DNA from: an uncultured Clostridia bacterium
GTDB lineage: Bacteria; Bacillota; Clostridia; Christensenellales; Borkfalkiaceae
Direction of reading: 5' to 3'
Assembly: GCA_944372075.1 (NCBI GenBank)
Contig: CALVYJ010000001.1
Coordinates: forward strand, 1 to 42,240
Length of the DNA stretch: 42,240 bases
The first letter of the stretch is position 1; each line of letters begins with the position of its first letter. A program made the position numbers and the translations under genes. Below, one piece after another: positions 25,991 to 34,688 of the stretch. Below the pieces are notes generated by a model. That model did not search any database and was not told the DNA's origin. It worked only from the letters and a program-made list of their open reading frames with translations.

Positions 25991-26019
25991 ATTATAATAC
26001 TCCCTTAAAAATTTATAAA
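25991..26019 (-). promoter_or_regulatory. Promoter of the M29 aminopeptidase gene
   Basis: TTTATA (26019-26014), 17 nt, TATAAT (25996-25991), minus strand. Confidence 0.6.
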
Positions 26020-26047
26020 GCAAATTTTAGTTATTTTTCAAATTATA

Positions 26048-26076
26048 TTGATTTTTCTCGCGTTTTGTTGTAAAAT
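26048..26076 (+). promoter_or_regulatory. Promoter of fba
   Basis: TTGATT (26048-26053), 17 nt, TAAAAT (26071-26076), plus strand, divergent from the aminopeptidase promoter. Confidence 0.65.
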
Positions 26077-26110
26077 AATGAAGGATAATTTATTTATGGA
26101 GGTTCTTATT

Positions 26111-27046
26111 ATGCCTTTGGTTACTTCGACCGAAATGTTCAAAAAAGCGTATAGCGGCGGCTACGCGATCGGCGCGTTTAACGTCAATAATATGGAAACC
26201 ATTCAGGGTATCGTTGAAGCAGGTAAAGAATGCAACTCGCCCCTCATCCTTCAGGTCAGCGCCGGCGCAAGAAAATACGCCAATCCCGTATACCTGAAAC
26301 ACCTCATTCAGGCTGCCGTCGAAACGACCGGATTGCCCATCGTGATGCACCTCGACCACGGCGCCGATTTCGAAGCCTGCAAATCTGCCATCGACGACGG
26401 CTTTACCTCCGTCATGATCGATGCCTCCCACCATTCTTTCCAGGAAAATATCGAAATCACAAAAAAAGTCGTCGCTTATGCGCATGACCGCGGCGTTGTC
26501 GTTGAAGCCGAACTCGGTCAGTTGGCCGGCATCGAAGATGCCGTAAACGTGAAAGCCGAAGACGCTTGCTTTACACAGCCCGACGAAGTGTTCGAATTTA
26601 CACAGAAAACCGGCTGCGATTCCCTCGCTATCGCCATCGGGACAAGCCACGGCGCCTATAAATTCAAACCCGGTCAGAAACCCAGGCTGCGCTTCGATAT
26701 CCTCGAAGAAGTCGGGAAACGCTTGCCCGGATTCCCTATCGTCTTGCACGGCGCCTCTTCCGTACCCCAGGATCGCGTTGCGATCATCAATCAGTTCGGC
26801 GGCAAAATGCCCGATGCAATCGGAATCCCCGAAGAAATGCTCCGCAAAGCAGCTTCTATGGCCGTGTGCAAAATCAACATCGATTCCGATTTGCGCGTCG
26901 CTTGCACCGCCGCCATTCGCAAACACTTCGCCGAACACCCCGACCATTTCGATCCCCGCCAGTACCTCGGCGATGCGCGCGCTGCCGTCAAAGAAATCGT
27001 CAAACATAAAATCATCGACGTTCTCGGCAGCAACGATAAAGCTTAA
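26111..27046 (+). CDS. fba: Class II fructose-bisphosphate aldolase
   Basis: This 311-residue zinc-dependent enzyme cleaves fructose-1,6-bisphosphate to dihydroxyacetone phosphate and glyceraldehyde-3-phosphate. It starts MPLVTSTEMFKKAYSGGYA. Zinc ligands lie in MHLDHGADFE and in VLHGASSVP; EAELGQLAGIED and AIGTSHGAYKF are further conserved segments; KINIDSDLR ends the barrel. The ATG at 26111 follows GGAGG with 8-nt spacing; an earlier in-frame ATG lies upstream without a good site. It is followed by two hairpins. Confidence 0.97.
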   Translation: MPLVTSTEMFKKAYSGGYAIGAFNVNNMETIQGIVEAGKECNSPLILQVSAGARKYANPVYLKHLIQAAVETTGLPIVMHLDHGADFEACKSAIDDGFTSVMIDASHHSFQENIEITKKVVAYAHDRGVVVEAELGQLAGIEDAVNVKAEDACFTQPDEVFEFTQKTGCDSLAIAIGTSHGAYKFKPGQKPRLRFDILEEVGKRLPGFPIVLHGASSVPQDRVAIINQFGGKMPDAIGIPEEMLRKAASMAVCKINIDSDLRVACTAAIRKHFAEHPDHFDPRQYLGDARAAVKEIVKHKIIDVLGSNDKA

Positions 27047-27070
27047 TTTTCATCCGAATTTTTCCATTTC

Positions 27071-27099
27071 GGCGCGGTCTCTGCCGCGCCGACTTTTTT
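27071..27099 (+). terminator. Terminator of fba
   Basis: GGCGCGG (27071-27077), 6-nt loop, CCGCGCC (27084-27090), then GACTTTTTT. Confidence 0.85.
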
Positions 27100-27100
27100 C

Positions 27101-27160
27101 GCCCTCCTTCCGATTTTTCCGCCCTCCTTCCGATTTTTTTCGCACCCATTCCGATCCTTT
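27101..27160 (+). repeat. 20-bp tandem repeat, three copies
   Basis: The unit GCCCTCCTTCCGATTTTT plus two bases occurs at 27101-27120 and 27121-27140 with two differences at the end, and in a degenerate form at about 27141-27160. It lies between the two terminators after fba. No coding role is seen. Confidence 0.7.
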
Positions 27161-27174
27161 CCCTCCGCGACACG

Positions 27175-27223
27175 AAAAAAGGGGCATGCGTTTGCAACCT
27201 GCTGCAAACGCATGCCCCTTTTT
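27175..27223. terminator. Large bidirectional terminator
   Basis: GGGGCATGCGTTTGCA (27181-27196) pairs perfectly with TGCAAACGCATGCCCC (27203-27218), flanked by A6 and T5. Confidence 0.85.
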
Positions 27224-27305
27224 CCCCTCATCTTCCAAACCAAAGCCGCATCCGAAAAATCAAACTCGAAATTTTTTCGCCTTCTCTTGCGAGATACCAG
27301 CAACG

Positions 27306-27935
27306 CTATTGCTTTTTCTTTTTGCTCCTTTCCCCTTTGCAAAAACAAAATTCACAGCTATCATACCCGCGCGCAATCACGCCGCCTCGCTCACATACGA
27401 CCTGCGGCAAAAGCCCTTCAAACGCTATCTGTTCAAATTCGCAAAAGATTTGCGCCAATTCCGGACATCCGAATTTTAACGTCATCGTAACGTACAAACA
27501 TTTCGTTACTTTGAACCCTATCTGCTTCCCCTTGACTTGCAACCCCTCCGTCACCCATCCGCTCGACGGAAATTTGTATTCGATAAAGTTCCGTATGTTT
27601 CTCTTAAACGCACTGTACGGAAATACCGGCCGCATCTGGCTCGCTAACCGCTCCCCGCTCTCTTTCGCCGCCTTCTCCGTTTCGCTCCGCACCAATCCCA
27701 ACGCAGATTCTTCCCGATACCCGTACGCCAACAGCGTCTTGTAATACGCTATCACCGGATATACCAGCTTCCGCAACTGCCGCTCATACGTCGGACTCTT
27801 ATGATAGTCCGTCGTCACTACCAGCTCCGCATATAGCTTCGATGCCCGCTGAAATATCTTATTCCCTTGCTCTTCTCCAAAATTTCGCACTACGTCCTTC
27901 TCTAAAAAATATAAAACTGTCTTCTCGTATTCCAT
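27306..27935 (-). CDS. L-2-amino-thiazoline-4-carboxylic acid hydrolase-like protein
   Basis: This is a 209-residue soluble protein. The C-terminal half shows the pattern of the ATC-hydrolase family: NFIEYKFPSSGW, FKVTKCLYVTMTLKFGCPELAQIFCEFEQIAFEGL, then a small-residue strand and GYDSCEFCFCKGE. Family members hydrolyse a cyclic cysteine precursor, but most relatives are uncharacterised, and a cysteine-rich metal or thiol site seems to be the shared feature. The gene stands alone, between terminator-type hairpins and the perR promoter. Its C-terminal KKKKQ is lysine-rich. Confidence 0.7.
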   Translation of the reverse strand: MEYEKTVLYFLEKDVVRNFGEEQGNKIFQRASKLYAELVVTTDYHKSPTYERQLRKLVYPVIAYYKTLLAYGYREESALGLVRSETEKAAKESGERLASQMRPVFPYSAFKRNIRNFIEYKFPSSGWVTEGLQVKGKQIGFKVTKCLYVTMTLKFGCPELAQIFCEFEQIAFEGLLPQVVCERGGVIARGYDSCEFCFCKGERSKKKKQ

Positions 27936-28016
27936 CTCTGCTCCCCTCTTTCCCCTTTATTATAAATCAATTCGTTTCCCCTTGTCAATATTTCAAAAAT
28001 ATTTTTGCTTTTTCAG

Positions 28017-28068
28017 TTGACAAATTTTCTTTTTATGATATAATATCAATTAAGAATTATTATTATTT
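28017..28068 (+). promoter_or_regulatory. Promoter of perR operon with an AT-rich operator candidate
   Basis: TTGACA (28017-28022), 16 nt, TGATATAAT (extended -10, TATAAT at 28039-28044). TTAAGAATTATTATTATTT at 28050-28068 loosely resembles a PerR/Fur box, which would allow autorepression; the match is imperfect. Confidence 0.65.
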
Positions 28069-28080
28069 GGAAGAAAATTT

Positions 28081-28488
28081 ATGGACAGACGAAATACGAT
28101 TCAACGGCAACTGGTCTTTGGCGTTGTCTGCAAGCTGAATCATCCCGATGCGGACGAAGTTTACGCCGCAATTTCAAAGGAGCATCCGCACATCAGCAAA
28201 GCGACGGTCTACCGAAACTTAAATCTGCTTGCCGAACAAAACATCATTCAAAAAATCGAAACGGGCTGCGGAGCCGATAAATTTGACTACCGCACTCCCG
28301 CACACCCGCACCTGCGTTGTCGCAGATGCGGCAAACTTGTCGATGCGCAATTCCCGGCGCTCGATCTTGCCAAGGCGATCGAACAGAATGCCGACTTTGC
28401 CGTCGAGCGGTATAATTTGGAATTCATCGGACTTTGTTCCGAATGTAAGAATATTCTTAACAAAGAACAGGAGGATCTACAAAAATGA
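28081..28488 (+). CDS. perR: Fur-family peroxide-type regulator PerR
   Basis: This 135-residue metal-dependent repressor has the winged helix ([31 protein letters not shown], with the recognition helix TVYRNL) and a dimerisation/metal domain. It contains [22 protein letters not shown], with CRRC, and LCSECKN, the second CxxC; the four cysteines bind structural zinc. The sensing histidines and aspartates fit the HPHL region. The next gene, rubrerythrin, starts in the last codon (ATGA), so PerR probably governs this oxygen-defence operon. Fur, Zur and PerR are hard to separate by eye; PerR is chosen because of the operon. Confidence 0.85.
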   Translation: MDRRNTIQRQLVFGVVCKLNHPDADEVYAAISKEHPHISKATVYRNLNLLAEQNIIQKIETGCGADKFDYRTPAHPHLRCRRCGKLVDAQFPALDLAKAIEQNADFAVERYNLEFIGLCSECKNILNKEQEDLQK

Positions 28489-29030
28489 CAAAAAAACTGA
28501 AAGGCACCAAAACGGAGGCTAATTTGCAAACCGCCTTTGCGGGAGAATCGCAGGCAAGGAACAAGTACACCTATTATGCAAGCAAAGCAAAAAAGGACGG
28601 CTTTGTTCAGATCGCCGCACTTTTTGAAGAGACGGCAAACAACGAAAAAGAACACGCTAAAATTTGGTTCAAACTTTTGCACGGCGGAGACGTCCCTTCC
28701 ACCGAAGAAAATTTGGCAGATGCCGCCGCGGGCGAAAACTACGAATGGACGGATATGTACGCCACCTTTGCAAAGGAAGCCAAGGAAGAAGGCTTTAACG
28801 ACATCGCTTTCTTATTCGAAAAGGTCGCAGAGATCGAAAAAGAACACGAAAAACGCTATCTCGCCCTGCTCAATAACGTGAAAAACGATTTGGTGTTCTC
28901 GCGCGATCAGGATTGCATCTGGCAATGCTCCAACTGCGGACATATCGTCATCGGCAAAAAAGCGCCGGAAATTTGCCCGGTTTGCTCGCATCCGAAAGCA
29001 TATTTCCAGTTGAAAGCGGAAAACTATTGA
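28485..29030 (+). CDS. rbr: Rubrerythrin
   Basis: This 181-residue non-haem iron peroxidase reduces hydrogen peroxide in anaerobes. Its di-iron four-helix bundle is shown by [31 protein letters not shown] and [11 protein letters not shown], carrying the E-E-xxH ligands. The C-terminal rubredoxin domain binds one iron through WQCSNCGHI and CPVCSHPKA (two CxxC pairs). The start overlaps the perR stop. The flavin reductase-rubredoxin downstream is a likely electron donor. Confidence 0.97.
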   Translation: MTKKLKGTKTEANLQTAFAGESQARNKYTYYASKAKKDGFVQIAALFEETANNEKEHAKIWFKLLHGGDVPSTEENLADAAAGENYEWTDMYATFAKEAKEEGFNDIAFLFEKVAEIEKEHEKRYLALLNNVKNDLVFSRDQDCIWQCSNCGHIVIGKKAPEICPVCSHPKAYFQLKAENY

Positions 29031-29046
29031 TTGTTTGAGGTCAATC

Positions 29047-29694
29047 ATGAATCCTTTTACCTTTCATGCCATGTCCTATGGCGTCTACATTGTTTCTACT
29101 TGGGATCACGGCAGACCGACCGGATGTACGGCGAATTGTGCCGCGCAGATCACGGCTAATCCGGCTACCGTCATGGTAAGCATCAATAAAGAAAATTTTA
29201 CCAATCGCTGTATCTTCGACTGCGGGCATTTCGCTATCTCCGTGCTGGCCGAAAACTCCGATCCTTCCGTCATCGGAACCTTCGGATTCCGCTCCGGCAA
29301 GGATTTCAACAAGTTCGATTCCGTCCCCTACCAGGTACGCGATACTTTGCCTATCGTTTCCGATTCCTGCGCATATATCGCCTGCCGCGTGATCGATACG
29401 ATGGATTCGCCTACGCATACCGTTTTTTTGGGCGAAGTGATCGGCGCTGAAAAACTCAGCGATAATCCGCCCATGACGTACGCGTATTACCATTCCGTCA
29501 TCAAAGGCAAAACGGCAAAAAACGCGCCGACGTATTTGGAAGAGAAAACAGAACCTGCGCCCGAAGCAAAAGAACGCTACGTCTGCTCGGTTTGCGGTTA
29601 CGAATACAACGGCAATATCCCCTTCGAACAGCTGCCCGAGGACTGGAAATGTCCCGTTTGCGGTCAGCCTAAAAAGGTGTTTCGGAAAAAATAA
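29047..29694 (+). CDS. hrb: Flavin reductase-rubredoxin fusion (high-molecular-weight rubredoxin, Hrb)
   Basis: This is a 215-residue protein with two domains. Residues 1-160 are an FMN-binding flavin-reductase-like domain ([20 protein letters not shown], then [23 protein letters not shown], then [12 protein letters not shown]). Residues about 175-215 are a rubredoxin ([13 protein letters not shown], then [17 protein letters not shown]). Such Hrb proteins pass electrons from NADH-linked reductases to rubrerythrin or flavodiiron proteins. It is the third gene of the operon, 16 nt after rbr. The ATG at 29047 with GAGG upstream is preferred to the TTG at 29035. Confidence 0.95.
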   Translation: MNPFTFHAMSYGVYIVSTWDHGRPTGCTANCAAQITANPATVMVSINKENFTNRCIFDCGHFAISVLAENSDPSVIGTFGFRSGKDFNKFDSVPYQVRDTLPIVSDSCAYIACRVIDTMDSPTHTVFLGEVIGAEKLSDNPPMTYAYYHSVIKGKTAKNAPTYLEEKTEPAPEAKERYVCSVCGYEYNGNIPFEQLPEDWKCPVCGQPKKVFRKK

Positions 29695-29799
29695 GCTCGA
29701 TGCGCATTCGTTCGATCGGACGCGCCGTGTCTTTTCTTCCTTCCGAAAATAAACGCACTTTCCCCCGATGAAGCGGGAAACTGTTTAAGTCAGATAAAA

Positions 29800-29835
29800 C
29801 GGCAGCAAAACCGCACGGTTTTGCTGCCGCTTTTT
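29800..29835 (+). terminator. Terminator of the perR operon
   Basis: CGGCAGCAAAACCG and CGGTTTTGCTGCCG form a perfect 14-bp stem around CA, followed by CTTTTT. Confidence 0.9.
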
Positions 29836-29882
29836 ACGCCCGGACTTTTCTGCCGCCCGACACGCATTTCTCTCCTTCAATC

Positions 29883-29913
29883 AAAAAAGCAGAACGCACG
29901 TTCTGCTTTTTTT
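29883..29913. terminator. Terminator of pnp, bidirectional
   Basis: AAAAAAGCAGAACG and CGTTCTGCTTTTTT pair around CA. It follows the pnp stop on the minus strand. Confidence 0.85.
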
Positions 29914-29914
29914 G

Positions 29915-32014
29915 TTAACCTTCTATCTTTTCGAGAAGTTTTAAGTCGATTCCCTTTTCGCCGATCTTGATGATCTCTACCTTTACGGTATCCCCGATAT
30001 TCAAAACGTCTTCCACTTGATTGATGCGCTTCTCGCTCATCTTGGAAATATGCACCATTCCGTCTTTGCCCGGAGCAAGCTCGACAAACGCACCCACCTT
30101 TGAAAGAATACGAACGACCGATCCGATAAACATATCGCCCACTTCCGGTTCGCGCGCAATCGAAAGGATGATCGCCTTCGCGCGCTCCGCATTGTCCGTA
30201 TTTTCTCCATACGTCGCAATGCAGACCTTTCCGTCGTCGTCGATATCGATCTTGACGCCCGTCTCTTCGATGATCTTATTGATCACCTTGCCGCCGCTGC
30301 CGATCACTTCACGGATCTTTTCCGGATCAATGCTGAACGACAAAATCTTCGGAGCATACTTGGACAATTCGCTGCGCGGCGCCGGCAACGTTTCCAACAT
30401 TTTATGCAGTATAAACTGGCGACCTTCGTTCGCCTGCGCGATCGCACGGCGCAAAATATCCTCCGAAATACCCTTGATCTTGATATCCATTTGGATGGCC
30501 GTGATCCCCTTCTCCGTTCCGGCTACTTTGAAATCCATGTCGCCCAGGAAATCTTCCAATCCCTGAATATCCGTCAGGATCGCCACCTTGTCGCTGTTCG
30601 CGTCCTTGATCAGACCCATCGCGCAGCCCGCAACCGGAGCCTTGATCGGCACGCCCGCATCCATCAGCGCCAACGTAGAACCGCATACGCTCGCTTGCGA
30701 CGTAGAACCGTTCGAACTCATCACCTCGGAAACCATGCGGATCGCATACGGGAATTCCGCTTCACTCGGCACCACAGGCTCCAACGCCCGCTCCGCCAAT
30801 GCTCCGTGCCCGATCTCGCGGCGACCCGGACTCTTTAAGCCCTTCGCTTCACCCGTAGAATAGCCGGGGAAGTTGTATTGGTGCATGTAACGCTTGCTGA
30901 CTTCTTCGTCTAACCCGTCCAGCTTTTGCACTTCGCTCAACGTGCCCAACGTACACGTCGTCAAAACCTGCGTCTGCCCTCTGGTGAATACTCCCGATCC
31001 GTGTACGCGCGGCAATACGCCCGTTTCACACCAGATCGGCCGGATCTCTTTCAATCCCCTTCCGTCCGGACGAATTCCCTTCTCCAAGATCTTCGTACGG
31101 ACTTTTTCTTTCGTCAAATAATATAAACTGTCCTTGATCTCGCGCGCCTTATCGCCATAAACGTCCGCAAAATGCGCCAGAACGTCTTTCTCTACTTCGT
31201 TCTGCTTCTCTTCGCGCGCCTGCCGATCAAATTCCTCCAACGCCTTGTCCAACTTCTCCGACGCATAGGCGCGTACCGCCGCATCGATATCCTCCGGCAC
31301 ATGATACAGCTCCATCTCGCGCTTGGGCTTTCCGATCTCGCGCTGAATCTCTTCAATAAACGCGCATTGCTTCTTGATCTCTTCGTGCCCGAACAGGATC
31401 GCGCCGACCATCTCTTCGTCGGAAATTTCCTTCGCTCCCGCTTCTACCATCATGATCGCGTCTTTCGTGCCGCTGAGGCCGAGATTCAATACGCTCTTTT
31501 CACGCTGCGCATTGTCCGGATTGATGACGTATTCCCCGTCTACCAGTCCCACTTGCACTGACCCCGTAGGCCCCGCCCACGGAATGTCCGATATGCTCAA
31601 CGCGATCGAGCTGCCCATCATCGCAAACGGCTCCGGAGGTATATTCGTATCGACCGACAACGCCGTGGCAATGACCACGACATCGTTGTATAATCCCTTC
31701 GGGAAAAGCGGACGGATCGGCCTGTCGATCAGACGAGAGGTCAAAATACCCTTGTCGCTCGCCCTGCCCTCGCGCTTCTTGAAACCGCCCGGGATCTTGC
31801 CGACTGCATACATCTTCTCCTCAAAATCTACCTGCAACGGGAAAAAATCCATCCCCTCTCTGGGTGATTCGGACATCGTCACGTTTACCATGACAACCGT
31901 GTCGCCGCAACGAACTACGCACGAACCGTTCGCCTGTTCGGCATATTTCCCCGTCTCTACGATCACTTTCCTTCCGCCCACTTCCGTTTCGAATTGCCTG
32001 AAATTCTTTGTCAT
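29915..32014 (-). CDS. pnp: Polynucleotide phosphorylase
   Basis: This 699-residue trimeric 3'-5' exoribonuclease degrades RNA with phosphate. Its two RNase PH domains include the N-terminal GMDFFPLQVDFEEKMYAVGKIPGGF and the second-domain FTRGQTQVLTTCTLG and RREIGHGALAERALEPV. The linker helix lies between. The KH domain has REVIGSGGKVINKIIEETG and the S1 domain has DMFIGSVVRILSKVGAFVELAPGKDGMVHISKM. The length and order are normal. It lies 130 nt after rpsO with a hairpin between, the classical rpsO-pnp pair. AAGGAG precedes the ATG. Confidence 0.98.
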   Translation of the reverse strand: MTKNFRQFETEVGGRKVIVETGKYAEQANGSCVVRCGDTVVMVNVTMSESPREGMDFFPLQVDFEEKMYAVGKIPGGFKKREGRASDKGILTSRLIDRPIRPLFPKGLYNDVVVIATALSVDTNIPPEPFAMMGSSIALSISDIPWAGPTGSVQVGLVDGEYVINPDNAQREKSVLNLGLSGTKDAIMMVEAGAKEISDEEMVGAILFGHEEIKKQCAFIEEIQREIGKPKREMELYHVPEDIDAAVRAYASEKLDKALEEFDRQAREEKQNEVEKDVLAHFADVYGDKAREIKDSLYYLTKEKVRTKILEKGIRPDGRGLKEIRPIWCETGVLPRVHGSGVFTRGQTQVLTTCTLGTLSEVQKLDGLDEEVSKRYMHQYNFPGYSTGEAKGLKSPGRREIGHGALAERALEPVVPSEAEFPYAIRMVSEVMSSNGSTSQASVCGSTLALMDAGVPIKAPVAGCAMGLIKDANSDKVAILTDIQGLEDFLGDMDFKVAGTEKGITAIQMDIKIKGISEDILRRAIAQANEGRQFILHKMLETLPAPRSELSKYAPKILSFSIDPEKIREVIGSGGKVINKIIEETGVKIDIDDDGKVCIATYGENTDNAERAKAIILSIAREPEVGDMFIGSVVRILSKVGAFVELAPGKDGMVHISKMSEKRINQVEDVLNIGDTVKVEIIKIGEKGIDLKLLEKIEG

Positions 32015-32106
32015 TATTTACTCCTTCACTCTATACTCGCGGAAATCCCTGACCCCCGCATTCTTTTACCCTTCGTTTCGATCGGGTTTCCCCGCTCGCC
32101 GAAATT

Positions 32107-32138
32107 TATAAAAGGGCCGAACTGCGTTCCGCCCTTAT
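32107..32138 (-). terminator. Hairpin between rpsO and pnp
   Basis: Minus strand: AAGGGCGGAAC pairs with GTTCGGCCCTT (one bulge), followed by TTATAAATTTC. It may attenuate transcription from rpsO into pnp. Confidence 0.65.
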
Positions 32139-32144
32139 CTTTCC

Positions 32145-32408
32145 TTACTTTCTCAGCTCAAGGCGAGAAACAATCTCTCTGTACTTTTCAATATCTTTGC
32201 TCTTGATATAGTCGAGCAGTCCGCGGCGCTGACCTACCATCTTCAAAAGTCCGCGACGGCTGTGATTGTCCTGCGGATGCTGCTGCAAATGCTCGTTCAA
32301 GTGATTGATCCGCTCCGTCAAAAGCGCGATCTGTACCTCCGACGAACCCGTATCGCCGTCGTGACGCTTGAACTCTTCAATAATTTGACTCTTCTTCGCT
32401 TTTTCCAT
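32145..32408 (-). CDS. rpsO: 30S ribosomal protein S15
   Basis: This is an 87-residue protein with the S15 signature: [53 protein letters not shown]. It binds 16S rRNA helices 20-22 early in small-subunit assembly. AAGGAG precedes the ATG. Its leader of about 85 nt contains an inverted repeat that may be a binding site for S15 itself. Confidence 0.98.
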   Translation of the reverse strand: MEKAKKSQIIEEFKRHDGDTGSSEVQIALLTERINHLNEHLQQHPQDNHSRRGLLKMVGQRRGLLDYIKSKDIEKYREIVSRLELRK

Positions 32409-32438
32409 TGTTTTACTCCTTGGAAATTATTTTTTCAC

Positions 32439-32478
32439 GTCAATCAACGTTCGGCGAGGAGATCCGCTCGACATTGAC
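32439..32478 (-). promoter_or_regulatory. Candidate S15 autoregulatory leader structure
   Basis: On the minus strand GTCAAT (32478-32473) pairs with ATTGAC (32444-32439), enclosing CGAG/CTCG. S15 represses its own translation in several bacterial groups through different leader folds, so this is a candidate, not a match to a known structure. Confidence 0.35.
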
Positions 32479-32491
32479 TGCGCATATTTTA

Positions 32492-32520
32492 ATTTTAGCA
32501 TACTTTTCTGCTTTTGTAAA
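32492..32520 (-). promoter_or_regulatory. Promoter of rpsO
   Basis: TTTACA (32520-32515), 17 nt, TAAAAT (32497-32492), minus strand. Confidence 0.7.
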
Positions 32521-32538
32521 CTGAATCAGCACCGTAAT

Positions 32539-33912
32539 TTATCTTTTACAATATAATTTCTCTTTCTCCGCTAATATCGCATCGATTTTTCGGATATACG
32601 TGGGGATATCCTTGGGCGAGCCGATTCGTTCGATCCTGCCTTCCGCCGGAAATATCTTTTTCCCGACCGCATTCGCTCCGCAAGCCAGATTGTCCGTGAT
32701 CTCTTCCATCACGTCGATATTGTAGACGCACGCTTTCCCCGGCTTCGTCCAGCCCGTGTTTTCACAATTTCCCGCCATGTATTTTTGACGATACATGTAA
32801 TACGGAACGTATCCCGCCTCTTCCAGCTTCCGCCTCGAATAGCCGATCATCTCCGAAATGCCGGCCACGCACAAATATTGCTCCTGCTCCTTAAGTTTGG
32901 CGCCCTTTTTCAAACACAACGTATGCACCGTTATGTTTTCGGGCGAAAGCTCGATCGCCCGATCGATACTCTCGCAGAACGAAGCCACGCTCTCCCCCGT
33001 AAGCCCCGCGATCAGATCGCAATTTACGTCAAATTCAAATTGCTTCGCCATCGAAAACGCCCGATAAATATCCGCCGACGTATGATTCCTTCCGATACGC
33101 GCCAACGTTTCATCGTTGAAGCTCTGCGGATTGACGCAAATCCGCGTGACGCCGTATTTCTTCAAAAGCTCCAGCTTTTCCGCCGTAAACACATCCGGCC
33201 TTCCCGCTTCCACCGTGTATTCCCCGCATTCCGCCGCGTACGGCGCAGCCGCCTGCAACACGCGCTCCAATGCGGTTTCGGGAAGAACCAACGGCGTCCC
33301 TCCGCCGATATAAACGCTCTTCAATCGCCCGTACAATCCCTTGCAACCGGCGATCTCCCGCTCCAACGCCGCCAGATATCCGCTCAAATATTGCCCCGTA
33401 TATTTGATGTCCGCCGTAATAAACGAACAATAATTGCACTTGGAAGGACAAAACGGAATGCCGATATACAGATCCGCCACATCCGACGCGCGCTCATAAA
33501 CGCCGCGCTGCGCTTCCAGTATCTGCCGAACCAGACGTATGTTTTCAGCGCTCACTCCGAACGAAGCAAACAGTTCCTCAAACGCGCGACCCTCCGCCTC
33601 TTCCGCATACGCCAACTTCGTAGGGCGTATTCCGGTCAGCGCGCCCCACGGCATGCTCTTGCCCGTTTCTTCCCGCAATGCCTTGTACAGCGCCAACTTC
33701 GCATACCGCCTGGCATACCGCTTAAATTCAATTTCGCCCGTATAGGCTTTTTCCTCAAAAAACGCATACCTGCGCTCGCCGATGCGCACGCGATTCGCAA
33801 AGACATTTCCTTCGCAGGTAAATGTCAATTCGATATCCGAATCCGCCACACTTTCCCCGAACAGGCGCAGCACGTCCATCAGTTCTGCACGCAAAAATTC
33901 CGCATTTACCAT
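32539..33912 (-). CDS. hemZ: HemZ-type radical SAM protein (oxygen-independent coproporphyrinogen oxidase-like)
   Basis: The product has 457 residues. The cluster motif is CPSKCNYCSF (CxxxCxxC with the phenylalanine typical of the HemN group), following DLYIGIPF. LKSVYIGGGTPLVL and VEAGRPDVF are the usual second and third motifs, and NPQSFNDETLARIGRNHT follows. The N-terminal about 150 residues are the extra region seen in HemZ and not in HemN. Whether it makes protoporphyrinogen or serves another radical-SAM role (HemW-like) is open, as no other haem genes are nearby. The start at 33912 is a choice; TTG at 33930 and ATG at 33921 are also in frame. Confidence 0.88.
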   Translation of the reverse strand: MVNAEFLRAELMDVLRLFGESVADSDIELTFTCEGNVFANRVRIGERRYAFFEEKAYTGEIEFKRYARRYAKLALYKALREETGKSMPWGALTGIRPTKLAYAEEAEGRAFEELFASFGVSAENIRLVRQILEAQRGVYERASDVADLYIGIPFCPSKCNYCSFITADIKYTGQYLSGYLAALEREIAGCKGLYGRLKSVYIGGGTPLVLPETALERVLQAAAPYAAECGEYTVEAGRPDVFTAEKLELLKKYGVTRICVNPQSFNDETLARIGRNHTSADIYRAFSMAKQFEFDVNCDLIAGLTGESVASFCESIDRAIELSPENITVHTLCLKKGAKLKEQEQYLCVAGISEMIGYSRRKLEEAGYVPYYMYRQKYMAGNCENTGWTKPGKACVYNIDVMEEITDNLACGANAVGKKIFPAEGRIERIGSPKDIPTYIRKIDAILAEKEKLYCKR

Positions 33913-33955
33913 ATTGCCCATCCCAACCAAAACTTATCCGTTTATGTCACACATA

Positions 33956-34558
33956 CTACTGCGCATACGGATTAAAATCTTTCTCATGACCGATCGAAGT
34001 GGGATCGTCATGCCCGGGATATACGATATACTCGTTCGGATACTGCAGCAATTTGCGTACGCTCGACACCAGCGCCTGCATGCTCCCGCCGGGAAAATCC
34101 GTTCTGCCGATACTCTCCAAAAACAAGGTGTCCCCCGTAAATAAATTTTCTCCGCATCGATAGGTCACGCCGCCCGGCGTATGACCGGGCGTTTCGATCA
34201 CCTCGAATTCCATTCCGCAAAGAGACAGCGTCTGCCCGCCTTCAAAGCTGAAATCGACGCTAAAAGGAGGAATGCGGAGTCCCATCTCCGATGCCAGATT
34301 TCCCTCTCCGTCTATCAGGGAAAGCTCCTTCGTGCAGCACCCGATCTTGGCGCCGCATCCTTGCAACGCCGAACACCCCAAGATATGATCGAAATGCCCG
34401 TGCGTCAGCAATACATATTCGATCGTTATATCCAACTTTTTCGCAAACGCCATCGGCTCCGTGCCGCCGCAATCGATCAGCACCGCCGTCTTTTTGTCCT
34501 GCGTTACAAGATAACTATTTGCTTGCAATACTCCCGAAGGTATCGTATATATCTTCAC
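33956..34558 (-). CDS. MBL-fold hydrolase (glyoxalase II-like)
   Basis: This is a 200-residue metallo-beta-lactamase-fold protein. The metal motif is THGHFDHILG (HxHxDH), followed by PGHTPGG, FTGDTLF and YPGHDDPTSIGHE with the remaining ligands. It lacks the C-terminal substrate domain of true hydroxyacylglutathione hydrolases, so it belongs to the short YcbL-like group. It lies between rel and hemZ, 26-44 nt before hemZ on the same strand, and is a regular partner of this gene order in Clostridia. Confidence 0.92.
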   Translation of the reverse strand: MKIYTIPSGVLQANSYLVTQDKKTAVLIDCGGTEPMAFAKKLDITIEYVLLTHGHFDHILGCSALQGCGAKIGCCTKELSLIDGEGNLASEMGLRIPPFSVDFSFEGGQTLSLCGMEFEVIETPGHTPGGVTYRCGENLFTGDTLFLESIGRTDFPGGSMQALVSSVRKLLQYPNEYIVYPGHDDPTSIGHEKDFNPYAQ

Positions 34559-34688
34559 CTGTCCTCTCCTTTTACAGACGCTCCCGATTTGATCGACAAA
34601 ACCTGCCTTCGCGATTACAGACCCTGAACCGACGGAATCGCGGGGCGACCCCCATCAACCGAATCACGAGTCTGCTTTATGAAAAAAA

